A program made the position numbers and the translations under genes. The notes under the pieces were generated by a model that saw only the letters and a program-made list of their open reading frames with translations, had not been told where the DNA came from and did no database searches. Shown piece after piece: positions 33,332 to 42,208 of a DNA stretch of 64,000 bases (position 1 is its first letter; every line of letters begins with the position of its first letter). The stretch comes from Zhongshania antarctica (GTDB taxonomy: Bacteria; Pseudomonadota; Gammaproteobacteria; Pseudomonadales; Spongiibacteraceae), in assembly GCF_014202945.1 (NCBI RefSeq), contig NZ_JACHHW010000006.1:1-64000 (forward strand), read 5' to 3'.

Positions 33332-34372
33332 CTATTCGTTATGGCTTAAGGGGAGCGACGCCAAATCAGTCAGAGCCTGGTCCAGCGCTGCGCTAAACCG
33401 CTCAAAGCTTTCAATATGCGGTAAATGCCCCAAGCCGGGCAATTCAAATAGTTTAGCATTGGGTATGACCTTAACTGCAGCTTGGCCTAAGCGATCGTAG
33501 CGACCAAGCTCATAATCAACACCGGGGCGCATCCAATACCGACCAGGGCCGGTTCGATCGCGAGTACCAATGATCAAGCTAACCGGGACGGCTAAATCCT
33601 TAAATTCAGTAATAACGGGCTGAGTAAATATCATATCGTAAGTCTTCGCATTGACCCAGGCAATCAGCTCCTTATCAGGCCCATGAATCTGTCCAGTCAT
33701 AAAATGCGTGAGAGCCTCATATTGCGTATTCCACTTACCATCGTAGTAATTTATTTTCTGGTAGTTTTTTATGCTTTCTGCCGTTTTTGCCAACTCATTT
33801 TTATAAAAGAAATCACTGTCTTTGTAATCTACGTATTTAAGATAGTTTTCTAAGCCTATCGGGTTAAGCAGAATAAGCTGTTGTGTGGCTTGCGGATACA
33901 TCAAAGCAAATCGGCTGGCTAACATACCGCCCATGGAATGCCCTATGACAATCGACTTTTCGATTTCAAGAAATGCCAATAATGACTGAGTGTGATGCGC
34001 CATGGCCGCAAAGGAGTACTGATAATTCGCCGGCTTAGACGATTTACCAAAGCCAATTTGATCTGGAATGACTACGCCATAGCCTTTCCCCTGTAAATAG
34101 AGGGCTGTTTCTGTCCAGTAGTCGGCGTTAAAGTTTTTCCCATGCATTAAGGTAAACACGGGTTTATCAGGATCGCCTTTAAGGTATATGAAGGCCATCT
34201 GCAATGACTGCCGCTGAGATCTAATGGGGAGAAAATTCACATCAAAATTATATTCATAAGCACTCAGCTCTGCGTCATAAACAAGTTTGGAATCCATTCC
34301 TCCATTTTGCGCAAAGACCGACTGAGTTAAAAAAACACAAAAAATGAGACCTACTAATTTAAACCTAGACAT
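33332..34372 (-). CDS. Exported alpha/beta hydrolase
   Basis: An approximately 346-aa alpha/beta hydrolase with a signal peptide (SRFKLVGLIFCVFLTQSVFA, then QNGG), so it is periplasmic or secreted. The oxyanion-hole HG is in FTLMHGKNFNADYW, the nucleophile elbow in VIGHSMGGMLASRF, the acid in IIGTRDRTG and the catalytic His in LPGLGHLPHIESF. I prefer the ATG at 34372, preceded by GAGAG, because it places the signal peptide at the N-terminus; longer in-frame starts (34411, 34429) add an unlikely extension. It is likely an esterase, or a lipase-like enzyme acting on a small hydrophobic ester. The substrate is not evident. Confidence 0.87.
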   Translation of the reverse strand: MSRFKLVGLIFCVFLTQSVFAQNGGMDSKLVYDAELSAYEYNFDVNFLPIRSQRQSLQMAFIYLKGDPDKPVFTLMHGKNFNADYWTETALYLQGKGYGVVIPDQIGFGKSSKPANYQYSFAAMAHHTQSLLAFLEIEKSIVIGHSMGGMLASRFALMYPQATQQLILLNPIGLENYLKYVDYKDSDFFYKNELAKTAESIKNYQKINYYDGKWNTQYEALTHFMTGQIHGPDKELIAWVNAKTYDMIFTQPVITEFKDLAVPVSLIIGTRDRTGPGRYWMRPGVDYELGRYDRLGQAAVKVIPNAKLFELPGLGHLPHIESFERFSAALDQALTDLASLPLSHNE

Positions 34373-34742
34373 ATACACTCTCTCGAAAACGGATATATAA
34401 ATAAAGCTCATAAATTTACTCGCCAGCAAAAGCAGGCAGCGGAAAAAGGCCTATATTCCAGTACCTCAAAAGTAGATTTAGGGCTCATTGCGTAATGGAT
34501 ATCTACATCAATGATACATCGTTCCCGCCAGAACGGTAATGATGACGACGTTAAGGAGACGTGCTGCCACCCCATAACAGATCAGTTTTCGAACCACGCT
34601 AGCATATGAACACGGGAATCAGCCACACTCGCTGAAGTGAACCCTACTGCGGGGCCTTATGTATGGCATCGGTGGAGTCTGTAAATTTTATTATTCAAAA
34701 GCGAGTGAATGCGATGACGCGTTACGCCTAAACTCCAGCCAT

Positions 34743-34766
34743 AAAAAAGGCGCCCGAAGGCGCCTC
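34743..34766 (-). terminator. Rho-independent terminator of the ilvIH operon
   Basis: On the minus strand GGCGCC-TTCG-GGCGCC followed by six T forms a stable UUCG-capped hairpin, 20 nt after the ilvH stop. The flanking GA/TC extends the stem slightly. Confidence 0.93.
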
Positions 34767-34785
34767 ATCAATCACTCAAGCCTAA

Positions 34786-35277
34786 TTACAGACTCAATAT
34801 TTTCTCACCGCGAGCAATACCCGAGACACCGCTGCGCACAACTTCCATAATCGCCGCTTCGCCGACAGCTTCTAGGAAGGAGTCGAGTTTGTCAGCCGCG
34901 CCTGTCACTTGAATGGTGTACACGCTGGGGCCAACGTCGACAATTTGACCGCGAAAGATGTCGGTGCAACGTTTGATCTCGGCCCGTTGGGCACCGGTGG
35001 CACGCACTTTAACCAACATCAGTTCACGCTCAATATGAGCGCCTTCAGACAGGTCTACCAGCTTAACGACGTCAATTAGACGATTGAGGTGCTTAGTGAT
35101 CTGTTCAATTTTGTGGTCGTCGCCAATCGTGGTTAAGGTTAAGCGCGAAAGAGTCGGATCTTCTGTGGGTGCAACGTTGAGGGTTTCAATGTTGTAACCG
35201 CGCTGAGAGAACAAACCCACTACCCGCGACAGGGCACCCGGCTCATTTTCCAACAATACCGAAATTATGTGTCGCAT
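34786..35277 (-). CDS. ilvH: Acetolactate synthase small (regulatory) subunit
   Basis: Regulatory subunit of acetohydroxyacid synthase III (163 aa), which confers valine feedback inhibition and stimulates the catalytic subunit. An N-terminal ACT domain ([33 protein letters not shown]) is followed by the C-terminal ACT-like domain, with [15 protein letters not shown] at the end. Length equals that of E. coli IlvH (163). The ATG at 35277 is used because homologues begin MRHIISVL; the in-frame codon before it overlaps the ilvI stop region. It immediately follows ilvI (4 nt from its stop codon) and ends before a strong terminator. Confidence 0.96.
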   Translation of the reverse strand: MRHIISVLLENEPGALSRVVGLFSQRGYNIETLNVAPTEDPTLSRLTLTTIGDDHKIEQITKHLNRLIDVVKLVDLSEGAHIERELMLVKVRATGAQRAEIKRCTDIFRGQIVDVGPSVYTIQVTGAADKLDSFLEAVGEAAIMEVVRSGVSGIARGEKILSL

Positions 35278-35281
35278 CATG

Positions 35282-37030
35282 TCAGGTCCGCTCCGTTTTG
35301 CTCAGCCACATATCACGCATGCTGCCGTTAGGGGCGATATGCATTGGGTATACATGCTCGTGTGGGTCTACGTGAATATCCATAAACACCAGGTCATTTT
35401 TACGGGCAAAGGCTTCTTTCATTGCCTCTTCCAAATCACTCAGCTGGGTAACTTTAATGCCGACATGGCCATAGGCTTCGGCCAGTTTAATAAAGTTAGG
35501 CAGCGAGTTTTCGTAAACACTTTCGGAGTAGCGGCCATCGTATTGCATGTCCTGCCACTGTTTAACCATGCCCAAGTAGCCGTTGTACAAGCTGATGATT
35601 TTTACCGGAATCTTGTATTGGGCACAGGTCGACAGCTCCTGGATATTCATCTGAATACTGCCTTCACCTGTCACGCAAGCAACGTCTGCATCTGGGAACG
35701 CCAGTTTGGCACCCATCGCCGCAGGCAAGCCAAAGCCCATGGTGCCCAGACCACCAGAGTTCAACCAGCGGCGCGGCTCATCGAACTTGTAGTACTGGGC
35801 GGCAAACATCTGATGCTGACCCACGTCTGACGCAACGTAAGCCTTGCCGTGGGTGACCTTGCACAGAGTTTCAATAACCTGCTGGGGTTTAATGAACGGT
35901 GTAGTGGTATCGTACTGAGGACGAACCCACAGGCCGTGAGTGTCGCGCCACTCGTCAATTTGATTCCACCAGTGCTTAAGCGCGTCTTTGTCTGGCAGGG
36001 TTTTATCGGCCGCACGCATTTCGTGAATAACAGCAAGCAAATCATTCAATACGGAGTCGACGGGGCCAACGATCGGCACGTCTGCGGCGATAGTTTTAGA
36101 GATCGCAGCGGGGTCGATGTCGATATGAACGATTTTAGCACCGGGGCAGAATTTGCCGGTAGTATTGGTGACGCGGTCATCAAAACGCGCGCCAACAGCC
36201 AAAATCACATCACTGTGATGCATGGCGTTATTGGCCTCGTAAAAGCCATGCATACCCAGCATACCAACAAACTGGCGGTCACTCGCAGGATACGCACCCA
36301 GCCCCATAAGGGTGTGTGTTACTGGGAAGTTCAGTTCCCGCGCCAGTACTCGCAATTGCTCTGAGGCATTGCCCTGGACAACCCCGCCACCGGCATAAAT
36401 GATCGGGCGCTTGGCAGACAACAGTAAACTCGCCGCTTTTTTAATCTGCCCAGAGTGACCCCGGGTGGCTGGCGTGTAAGAACGCAGCTTGACCTTTTTG
36501 GGGTAGTTGTACTCAAACTTGTCGTGGGGGTTCGTTAAATCTTTGGGCAGGTCGACAACCACTGGACCGGGACGACCGGTCGTGGCGATGTAGAATGCCT
36601 TTTTAATGATTTCAGGAATATCTTCGGTGCGCGTGACCTGAAAACTGTGCTTAACGATAGGCCGAGAGATCCCCACCATATCCGTTTCTTGGAAGGCGTC
36701 CTCACCAATTAGGTGCGTTGCGACCTGACCTGACAAGACCACCATTGGAATGGAGTCCATATACGCTGTCGCGATGCCGGTGATGGCATTGGTTGCACCC
36801 GGACCAGAGGTAACCAGCACCACACCGGGCTTACCAGTAGCGCGGGCATAGCCGTCTGCAGCATGGGTAGCCGCTTGTTCGTGGCGCACCAGAATATGCG
36901 GCACCTTGCAGCTTTTAAATAAAGCATCGTATATATGCAGTACGGCACCACCTGGATAGCCAAAGATGAATTCAACACCCTCGTCTTCCATGGCCCGCGC
37001 GATCATTTCGCCGCCAGATAACAACTCCAC
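35282..37030 (-). CDS. ilvI: Acetolactate synthase large (catalytic) subunit
   Basis: Thiamine-diphosphate enzyme (582 aa) of valine, leucine and isoleucine biosynthesis, condensing pyruvate with pyruvate or 2-oxobutyrate. The N-terminal [15 protein letters not shown], the catalytic Glu in [17 protein letters not shown], the central FAD-binding domain with GARFDDRVT, and the ThDP/Mg motif [21 protein letters not shown] are all visible. Pairing with ilvH and length match IlvI/IlvB type proteins. An unusually long upstream leader (about 340 nt) contains several hairpins, which may regulate it. Confidence 0.96.
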   Translation of the reverse strand: MELLSGGEMIARAMEDEGVEFIFGYPGGAVLHIYDALFKSCKVPHILVRHEQAATHAADGYARATGKPGVVLVTSGPGATNAITGIATAYMDSIPMVVLSGQVATHLIGEDAFQETDMVGISRPIVKHSFQVTRTEDIPEIIKKAFYIATTGRPGPVVVDLPKDLTNPHDKFEYNYPKKVKLRSYTPATRGHSGQIKKAASLLLSAKRPIIYAGGGVVQGNASEQLRVLARELNFPVTHTLMGLGAYPASDRQFVGMLGMHGFYEANNAMHHSDVILAVGARFDDRVTNTTGKFCPGAKIVHIDIDPAAISKTIAADVPIVGPVDSVLNDLLAVIHEMRAADKTLPDKDALKHWWNQIDEWRDTHGLWVRPQYDTTTPFIKPQQVIETLCKVTHGKAYVASDVGQHQMFAAQYYKFDEPRRWLNSGGLGTMGFGLPAAMGAKLAFPDADVACVTGEGSIQMNIQELSTCAQYKIPVKIISLYNGYLGMVKQWQDMQYDGRYSESVYENSLPNFIKLAEAYGHVGIKVTQLSDLEEAMKEAFARKNDLVFMDIHVDPHEHVYPMHIAPNGSMRDMWLSKTERT

Positions 37031-37136
37031 TGAAATACCCTCGATTCAGTTTGAATACGCAAAAGCTTGTTATAAATAGCCCGAGCAAGAAGCCCGCAAT
37101 CTAGTTAACAAGAACAAAGATGTCGAAACACATTAC

Positions 37137-37227
37137 CACCGGTGCTCAGCCGACACGGCTAAGATCCGGGCGAAACGCCAAAATGCTGCTAAGCAGCGCT
37201 TATATGCATCGCGGGATAACGCGATGC
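37137..37227 (-). promoter_or_regulatory. Row of hairpins in the ilvIH leader
   Basis: Four short perfect hairpins follow one another: GCATCGCG/CGCGATGC (37206-37227, 6-nt loop), GCTGC/GCAGC (37185-37197), GGCG/CGCC (37169-37179) and AGCCG/CGGCT (37148-37160). The last three have 3-nt loops. A CACCGGTG palindrome lies at 37137-37144. They sit 107-197 nt upstream of the ilvI start. I see no leader peptide rich in Val, Leu or Ile, so classical attenuation is not supported. Confidence 0.5.
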
Positions 37228-37547
37228 GGGCAATCTCGCAACACAGGTCATGTGTCTGCAGAGTGAATGGAACTACTGTTGTAGCTGTACGACACGATGA
37301 GTCGCACTCTGTACTTTGGCCGCAGGTAAGCGGCGCGGAAAACAGCCATTTGCTACCATAAAGGTAGACCCCGTATTTTTTAACCTATGGCCTCTTATGT
37401 CAATACCAAATTTCCCGTAAATTCACGGGATCAGCAAGTATTCCGCTCAATTCAGCGTAGTCGGCCACAGAATACACTCGCGGTTTTTCTTCCGTGGAGA
37501 TTATCTGCCATAATCTAGGCAACTTATCTTTACGGCAATACCTCGCT
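37228..37547. other. Divergent promoter region between ilvI and the DUF4124 gene
   Basis: About 320 nt without a convincing gene. It contains a T6 run near 37375-37381 and one inverted pair, GCTACC-ATAAA-GGTAG(A)C, near 37352-37368. No promoter elements stood out clearly enough to place. Confidence 0.35.
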
Positions 37548-37991
37548 ATGAATAAGACACTATTGATCGCCAGCCTATTTAGCACCCTCGTCGTTATGAG
37601 TTTAAACAGCTATGCGGATAAGAGCGGTTACTACCGCTGGAGCGATGATGAAGGAAAAGTCCACTTTACCCAGCAGCCGCCGAACGGCCGAGCATCGGTT
37701 TTCATTAAAACCTCAAGCGGTAGAAGTTTAGATAGCGATGTCAGCGCCAGCGAGAGCAGCGTTGACGTTGCAGGCAATGACGACGAAGCGATACCTGAAA
37801 AAATGGAAGTGCTACCGGCCAAAAACCCAGAGCTGTGCACGAAAGCCAAGACCAATATGCAGTCGCTTGCCGCCAATGGTGCCCGCATTCGCATCAGCAA
37901 TGCCGATGGTAGCAGCCGGTTTTTGAATAGCGAAGAAATAAACGAACAGAAGAATCGCGCCCAAGAGGTCATCAAGATTCACTGCAACTAA
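37548..37991 (+). CDS. DUF4124-containing exported protein
   Basis: A 147-aa protein with a signal peptide (MNKTLLIASLFSTLVVMSLNSYA) followed by the DUF4124 signature YYRWSDDEGKVHFTQQPP, a short beta-rich segment frequent in exported gammaproteobacterial proteins. A Ser/acidic low-complexity linker follows, then a helical C-terminus with LRN-like arrangement (AANGARIRISNADGSSRFLNSEEINEQ) and two Cys (ELCTK and IHCN). The ATG at 37548 is chosen because it starts the signal peptide directly; the longer frame from 37494 is unlikely. It belongs to a functionally uncharacterised periplasmic family. Confidence 0.88.
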   Translation: MNKTLLIASLFSTLVVMSLNSYADKSGYYRWSDDEGKVHFTQQPPNGRASVFIKTSSGRSLDSDVSASESSVDVAGNDDEAIPEKMEVLPAKNPELCTKAKTNMQSLAANGARIRISNADGSSRFLNSEEINEQKNRAQEVIKIHCN

Positions 37992-38009
37992 CGCACACCC
38001 ACCCGCGAA

Positions 38010-39113
38010 TTATAAGCGCTGCCATGCCATAAATAAGCCGCTAAGCGCTAGTCCCAAGGCCGCAAGAGGCAAAAGGTAGCGCTGATAAATACGGCTCGCA
38101 CCCAAGCTGTAGAGAAGGGGCAGAACTAGCAAGACCAGCACCAGCTGCGCGACCTCAATACCGAGATTAAAGCTGCCCAGCGCCAGTAGTTTCATTGGGC
38201 TAGCCGACAACATCCCCGCCAATACCCCAGCAAAACCCAAGCCGTGTAACAAACCAACCGCCATCGCCAAGCGCCGCTGAATACGACTGTTTACATCTAA
38301 CAACAGCAGCGCGGCGGCAAGACTAATTGACAGCGCAATGCCAATCTCGACAGGCTGGGACGGTAAACTAAGCCAGCCCAAGCTCGCACACACCAAGGTG
38401 AGGCTGTGTGCCAAGGTAAACATGGTGACCACCCACGCCACATCAGTAAACGCGCCTCGCAACGTGCTCTGTCCATGACGACGCGTTGCCGGGAGCAATA
38501 AGGCCAAGAGAAACATGAGGTGATCGTAGCCGATCAACAGATGTACCACCCCTTCCCAGCCAAATTTTAAGGCGGTATCTAAGGCATTTACCTCACCCAG
38601 TACCGCACTATTGTGCGCCGGCGACAGCACACTTAATTGCACGTGATCGTCGGGGGCATCGCTAGCCATCGGCAGCAAATTTCCACCTGATCCTACGTTC
38701 GCCGCCAATAGCGCGCGATGCAGAGGATCAAGTTCAAAGAGCAAAGTGTAGGAAAGTTGCAGGGGGCCATTTTTGTGCAAACAAGGTGAATCCAGCATCC
38801 ATACCGCGTAAGCGCCATCACTGTGCTGGCTCAGTCCGTCTAAACGAAATAATAAGGGGCAATCTGCATCACCCTGCGTCAAACTAATATTGCTGCGCAA
38901 CAGTGCGCGCAGCGGCGATGCGCTGGCCTGCAGCTCACCCCAACTCAGCGATTGGTCGCGATTTAGGTCAACATTGTGCAGGCGCTGTATATCTTGCAAT
39001 GCAATATCCAGCCGAATTTGATCTGCGTGCACATAAATAAAACTGTCACTGGCCTTATGCGCCAGCACGGACACCGAAAAGCAAATGCTTAACAGTAGAA
39101 GAACTAGGCGCAT
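38010..39113 (-). CDS. HupE/UreJ-like membrane protein with periplasmic N-domain
   Basis: A 367-aa protein: signal peptide (MRLVLLLLSICFSVSVLA), a periplasmic domain of about 160 residues with an EF-hand-like loop (DLNRDQSLSWGE), then six or seven transmembrane helices containing LLIGYDHLMFLLALLLP, FTLAHSLTLV and GLLHGLGFAGVLAG. These His/Asp-bearing helix motifs define the HupE/UreJ_2 family, some members of which transport nickel or cobalt. The ATG at 39113 overlaps the previous stop by one base (TGATG), showing translational coupling. Last gene of the DUF4331 cassette. A longer frame from 39188 would overlap the TPR gene and is rejected. Confidence 0.88.
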   Translation of the reverse strand: MRLVLLLLSICFSVSVLAHKASDSFIYVHADQIRLDIALQDIQRLHNVDLNRDQSLSWGELQASASPLRALLRSNISLTQGDADCPLLFRLDGLSQHSDGAYAVWMLDSPCLHKNGPLQLSYTLLFELDPLHRALLAANVGSGGNLLPMASDAPDDHVQLSVLSPAHNSAVLGEVNALDTALKFGWEGVVHLLIGYDHLMFLLALLLPATRRHGQSTLRGAFTDVAWVVTMFTLAHSLTLVCASLGWLSLPSQPVEIGIALSISLAAALLLLDVNSRIQRRLAMAVGLLHGLGFAGVLAGMLSASPMKLLALGSFNLGIEVAQLVLVLLVLPLLYSLGASRIYQRYLLPLAALGLALSGLFMAWQRL

Positions 39114-40231
39114 CACAGATCTGCACCCACTGCGCGCTGCGCCCGCGCCAACAACTGGGCATCCGGCCACTCTCGTTGATCCTGCCAATTACGCTCTGCC
39201 CAGGTCAAGGCGGCACTAGGCGTGTCTTCAATATCCAGTAAAAACTGAGCATAGGCGCGCTTGTGTAGTACTTCGCCCCGCCACAGCGCCTCGTTGAAAC
39301 GCTCGCGCAATTGACTTATCAGCGCTTCGCCACCGCCCTGACGCCGCGCAGCAATCGCGTTTAATACAGCGAGGGAATCGACTGTGATGTGATCAACGGT
39401 TAATGCGATAACCGCGGCATAGTCTTCAGCGGCTAACTTCAATGCCGCCAAGCGCGCTCGCGCGTATGCATCATTGGCATTCATACTAAGCACCCACTGC
39501 CACAGCTGCGCGGCGTCATCACGCCCAGCGCGCTCGGCAATATCCGCTAGGCTGCCCGCCGCCCATGCAAGCGCCTGTCGGTCGGCCAAAGCACCTGCGC
39601 TCGCCATGGCACTTTTCAGGTCGAGGTAAGCGGACTCAGCCTCACTAGGGCGTTGGGCCGCCCGCACGTGCTGGCGGCACGCCGCGACATAGAGGTCATT
39701 ATTCAAACCCTGCAATTTCTCACACGCAAGCTCAGCGGCCGAATAATCGCCGATGACAAAAGCTATCGTGAAACGCATCATTTGCGCCTGAAAATTATCC
39801 GGCTGCATTTGAGCTACAACGTCAAGATCGGTACTTGCTTGGGAAAATTGATGCATGCTTTGTCGCAAGGAGGCGCGATACAGATAAAAATCAGCGCTGT
39901 AATCTACTTCTGCAACGCCGCCAAGCTCGCGCTGAGCATCGCCTAAAAACCGCGGGTTCGCACTAGCCTGGAAGCCGAGCAGTGCTTGTTTGGCGCGAGC
40001 AATATGCTGCTCCGCTGTTGTACTTTCGAAAGAATTTATCACCGCAGTTTGCGCGACATTTTGACTGCTAAGCGTAAACACTATCTGCTCATCACTACTG
40101 GGATGAACGACTACAGGCCCCGTCAACGCATGCACTACTGACGTAAAACCGGACCCGAAAATAAGTCCCCATAAAAGAGGAAGTATGGCGCGAGTGCCAT
40201 TCCCAACTCGCAAAGCAACAACCCGCGCCAC
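39113..40231 (-). CDS. Exported TPR-like protein in the DUF4331 cassette
   Basis: An approximately 372-aa helical protein with tetratricopeptide-like repeats across residues about 90-330 (for example SADFYLYRASLRQSMHQFSQASTDLDVVAQMQPDNFQAQ split over two helices, and YARARLAALKLAAEDYAAV). From a GTG at 40231 the protein would start with a signal peptide (MARVVALRVGNG then LLWGLIFGSGFTSVVHA), and the gene begins 5 nt inside the preceding gene's end. An alternative ATG at 40330 would overlap the lipoprotein gene by 95 nt. Probably a periplasmic scaffold; function unknown. Confidence 0.75.
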   Translation of the reverse strand: MARVVALRVGNGTRAILPLLWGLIFGSGFTSVVHALTGPVVVHPSSDEQIVFTLSSQNVAQTAVINSFESTTAEQHIARAKQALLGFQASANPRFLGDAQRELGGVAEVDYSADFYLYRASLRQSMHQFSQASTDLDVVAQMQPDNFQAQMMRFTIAFVIGDYSAAELACEKLQGLNNDLYVAACRQHVRAAQRPSEAESAYLDLKSAMASAGALADRQALAWAAGSLADIAERAGRDDAAQLWQWVLSMNANDAYARARLAALKLAAEDYAAVIALTVDHITVDSLAVLNAIAARRQGGGEALISQLRERFNEALWRGEVLHKRAYAQFLLDIEDTPSAALTWAERNWQDQREWPDAQLLARAQRAVGADL

Positions 40232-40235
40232 AGTC

Positions 40236-40481
40236 TTAATTGGCCGCTGACAAGTCGGCAATGGCCTGAGCGTCGAAGCTCTCGGTGACATTGACGCCAT
40301 TGATCGCAACCGGTTCAGCATTGGCACCACGCATAAACACCGAGGTCAGCAATTGACTGAAACTCTGTTCGGCATTCGGATTCATTTGCGCTTTACCGTC
40401 GTATTTACCGCCGCTGTCATTACAAGCAGATACGCCGGCAATAACTGCGAGGATCAAGCTGCATTTCAGCATCGTATTCAT
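40236..40481 (-). CDS. Small lipoprotein in the DUF4331 cassette
   Basis: An 81-aa protein with a lipoprotein signal peptide: basic start, hydrophobic LILAVIAGVSAC, and lipobox VSAC with lipidated Cys at 20. It has Asn at +2, which tends to favour outer membrane sorting. The mature region of about 60 residues has no cysteines. Its C-terminal part (SFDAQAIADLSAAN) is acidic and helical. It is 12 nt downstream of the DUF4331 gene and overlaps the TPR gene start, so it belongs to the operon. Family not recognised. Confidence 0.82.
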   Translation of the reverse strand: MNTMLKCSLILAVIAGVSACNDSGGKYDGKAQMNPNAEQSFSQLLTSVFMRGANAEPVAINGVNVTESFDAQAIADLSAAN

Positions 40482-40493
40482 CGCTAACTCCTT

Positions 40494-42074
40494 TTAGTTG
40501 GCAGACACTGCGCCAGCAATTGGCGTAGCTAAATACGGGAAGCTAGTTGAGTACTCAGCCGGATCAGGAAGTGCGCCGTCATTAACCACTTGACCAGGGT
40601 TAGCCACCACCGGCGAGCTACCGCTTAGATCACAAGTTTGCAGACCATTCGCGCCGAGTAATGCGCCTTCCGCTACCGTGAGCGCAATATCGACCACATC
40701 ATCGGTTACCCGACGGCCGTTGGGGAAACCGGCCAAATCGCAGCCCAAAAAGCCCAGATCGCTATAGCCACTGCTACCAGGTACTACCGGTGCAATCGCC
40801 GTGTTCATACGCAGCATTTCACCCGGCGTGCTCAAGTTTGCCGGCGAGGTAAATTTGAAGTTCGCTGGGGTGTCATTAGCGCCGGTGGTCACGCCAGTTA
40901 CAAATGCCGCAAGCAGGTCGGTACGACCGCCCTCTGGCATTGGCGCGGGCACGCCAAACAACACCTCAACTAATGTTGGCAACGTTGGGTAAAGCACGTA
41001 GCTGGCAAAATTCGCCACATCGTCTTTCGGTTCGCTAGCGTTAAATTTGTCTTTATCCGTAATACCGATAACCACTTCGTTGACCAGCGGACTGCCCAAA
41101 CGAGAGACCTGAGTCCATGCGCCGCCTTCAATGCTCGGGCCCTGACCAGCGTCATTGGCTACCGGACCTGCGGGATCAGGATTGAGGATACGACCTTGAC
41201 GCTTGCTTGCCGTTGTCCACGCGCCAATAACCGGATCGCTACCGGCGGTCACACAGCTAATAGGTAATTCCAATGCCAGCGACGTCACGTTTTTATCGGC
41301 AATGGTATTACTGCGGGAATCACGCGCGCCCAGTGGGTTCAAGTTTACTTGGTCGAAAATCTCACCCAAATTCACCACAAAGCCTTCGCGACGCTGACCA
41401 ACAAACAAGCGGCCTTGGCCGGTACAGCCAGGCACAGCAATATCGTAGACATACTGCGCGGCATAGCCGGCATAATCTGGAATCGTTTTATTACCAATAT
41501 TATCAACTGGCTTGGTGAAGGTAGTCCCACCGCCCGTCATGCTCACTGCACTGCTCGTTCCGCTGCGGCGATCACCACTTACTACATTAACCGAGTAGGT
41601 TTCGACCACATTCAAAAATCCAGGGGTGCTACCACTACCGCCGCCCACTGCTGACAAGGGCACTTGCACGCCGCCATTGCCCGTTTCAATTTCACCATTA
41701 GTGATTAAACCGGCCGCGTTGGCCTGACCATAGGCATTGTTAAATTTAAATTGAAAAGTAAGATCCTCAACCGCGTCGCCGTTATTGTCGATATGTATTT
41801 CGTAAAGCGCGGTGGGGTCCATAGTGAAATAATTGGGGCCGCCGTAGGCGTCTTGCAGGGGCTGGTAATTAGCAATCAGGGTAACGTAGTCACCACGATT
41901 CGCTTCATAACTACGGAACATGTAAAAGTCGGTGCCGTCTACTTTCGGCGAACCGGCAATAAAGGGCGCTTCGCGGTGGCTGGATGCCATCGCATACTGA
42001 CTGAGAATTGCTGCGCTAAGCACAGATAGAGCCAGTAGCCCTCGCTGTGAGGATCGCTGAGTAATGTATTTCAT
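40494..42074 (-). CDS. DUF4331 exported protein
   Basis: A 526-aa exported protein: signal peptide (residues 1-30, ending YAMA), then the family hallmark SSHREAPFIAGSPKVDGTDFYMF. Beta-rich domains follow, including YEIHIDNNGDAVEDLTFQFKFNN and LFVGQRREGFVVNLGEIFD. DUF4331 proteins are widespread in marine and soil bacteria and have no settled function. The N-terminal SHREAP suggests a conserved metal or ligand site (His, Arg, Glu). First gene of a coupled four-gene operon, with a GAGG ribosome binding site. The predicted location is periplasm or cell surface. Confidence 0.92.
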   Translation of the reverse strand: MKYITQRSSQRGLLALSVLSAAILSQYAMASSHREAPFIAGSPKVDGTDFYMFRSYEANRGDYVTLIANYQPLQDAYGGPNYFTMDPTALYEIHIDNNGDAVEDLTFQFKFNNAYGQANAAGLITNGEIETGNGGVQVPLSAVGGGSGSTPGFLNVVETYSVNVVSGDRRSGTSSAVSMTGGGTTFTKPVDNIGNKTIPDYAGYAAQYVYDIAVPGCTGQGRLFVGQRREGFVVNLGEIFDQVNLNPLGARDSRSNTIADKNVTSLALELPISCVTAGSDPVIGAWTTASKRQGRILNPDPAGPVANDAGQGPSIEGGAWTQVSRLGSPLVNEVVIGITDKDKFNASEPKDDVANFASYVLYPTLPTLVEVLFGVPAPMPEGGRTDLLAAFVTGVTTGANDTPANFKFTSPANLSTPGEMLRMNTAIAPVVPGSSGYSDLGFLGCDLAGFPNGRRVTDDVVDIALTVAEGALLGANGLQTCDLSGSSPVVANPGQVVNDGALPDPAEYSTSFPYLATPIAGAVSAN

Positions 42075-42208
42075 TATGGCACCTCGGTTATTAGTGGTTG
42101 TGCCCGGTCTTTACGACGCGGACACACACCCAGATCACCCGAAATGCCAAATCAATACGAAATACTACTTAGACGCGCTTAATGCTAAGACTTAAGGCCT
42201 CGAGTAAA

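Noticed and set aside
37201-37400. Leader peptide for ilvIH attenuation
   Set aside because: Two short frames exist (about 20 and 28 codons), but neither has a run of Ile, Val or Leu codons, and the nearby hairpins do not form an obvious terminator/antiterminator pair.
40232-40330. Upstream ATG for the TPR-like gene
   Set aside because: It overlaps the lipoprotein gene by 95 nt and hides the signal peptide; the GTG at 40231 fits the operon spacing better.
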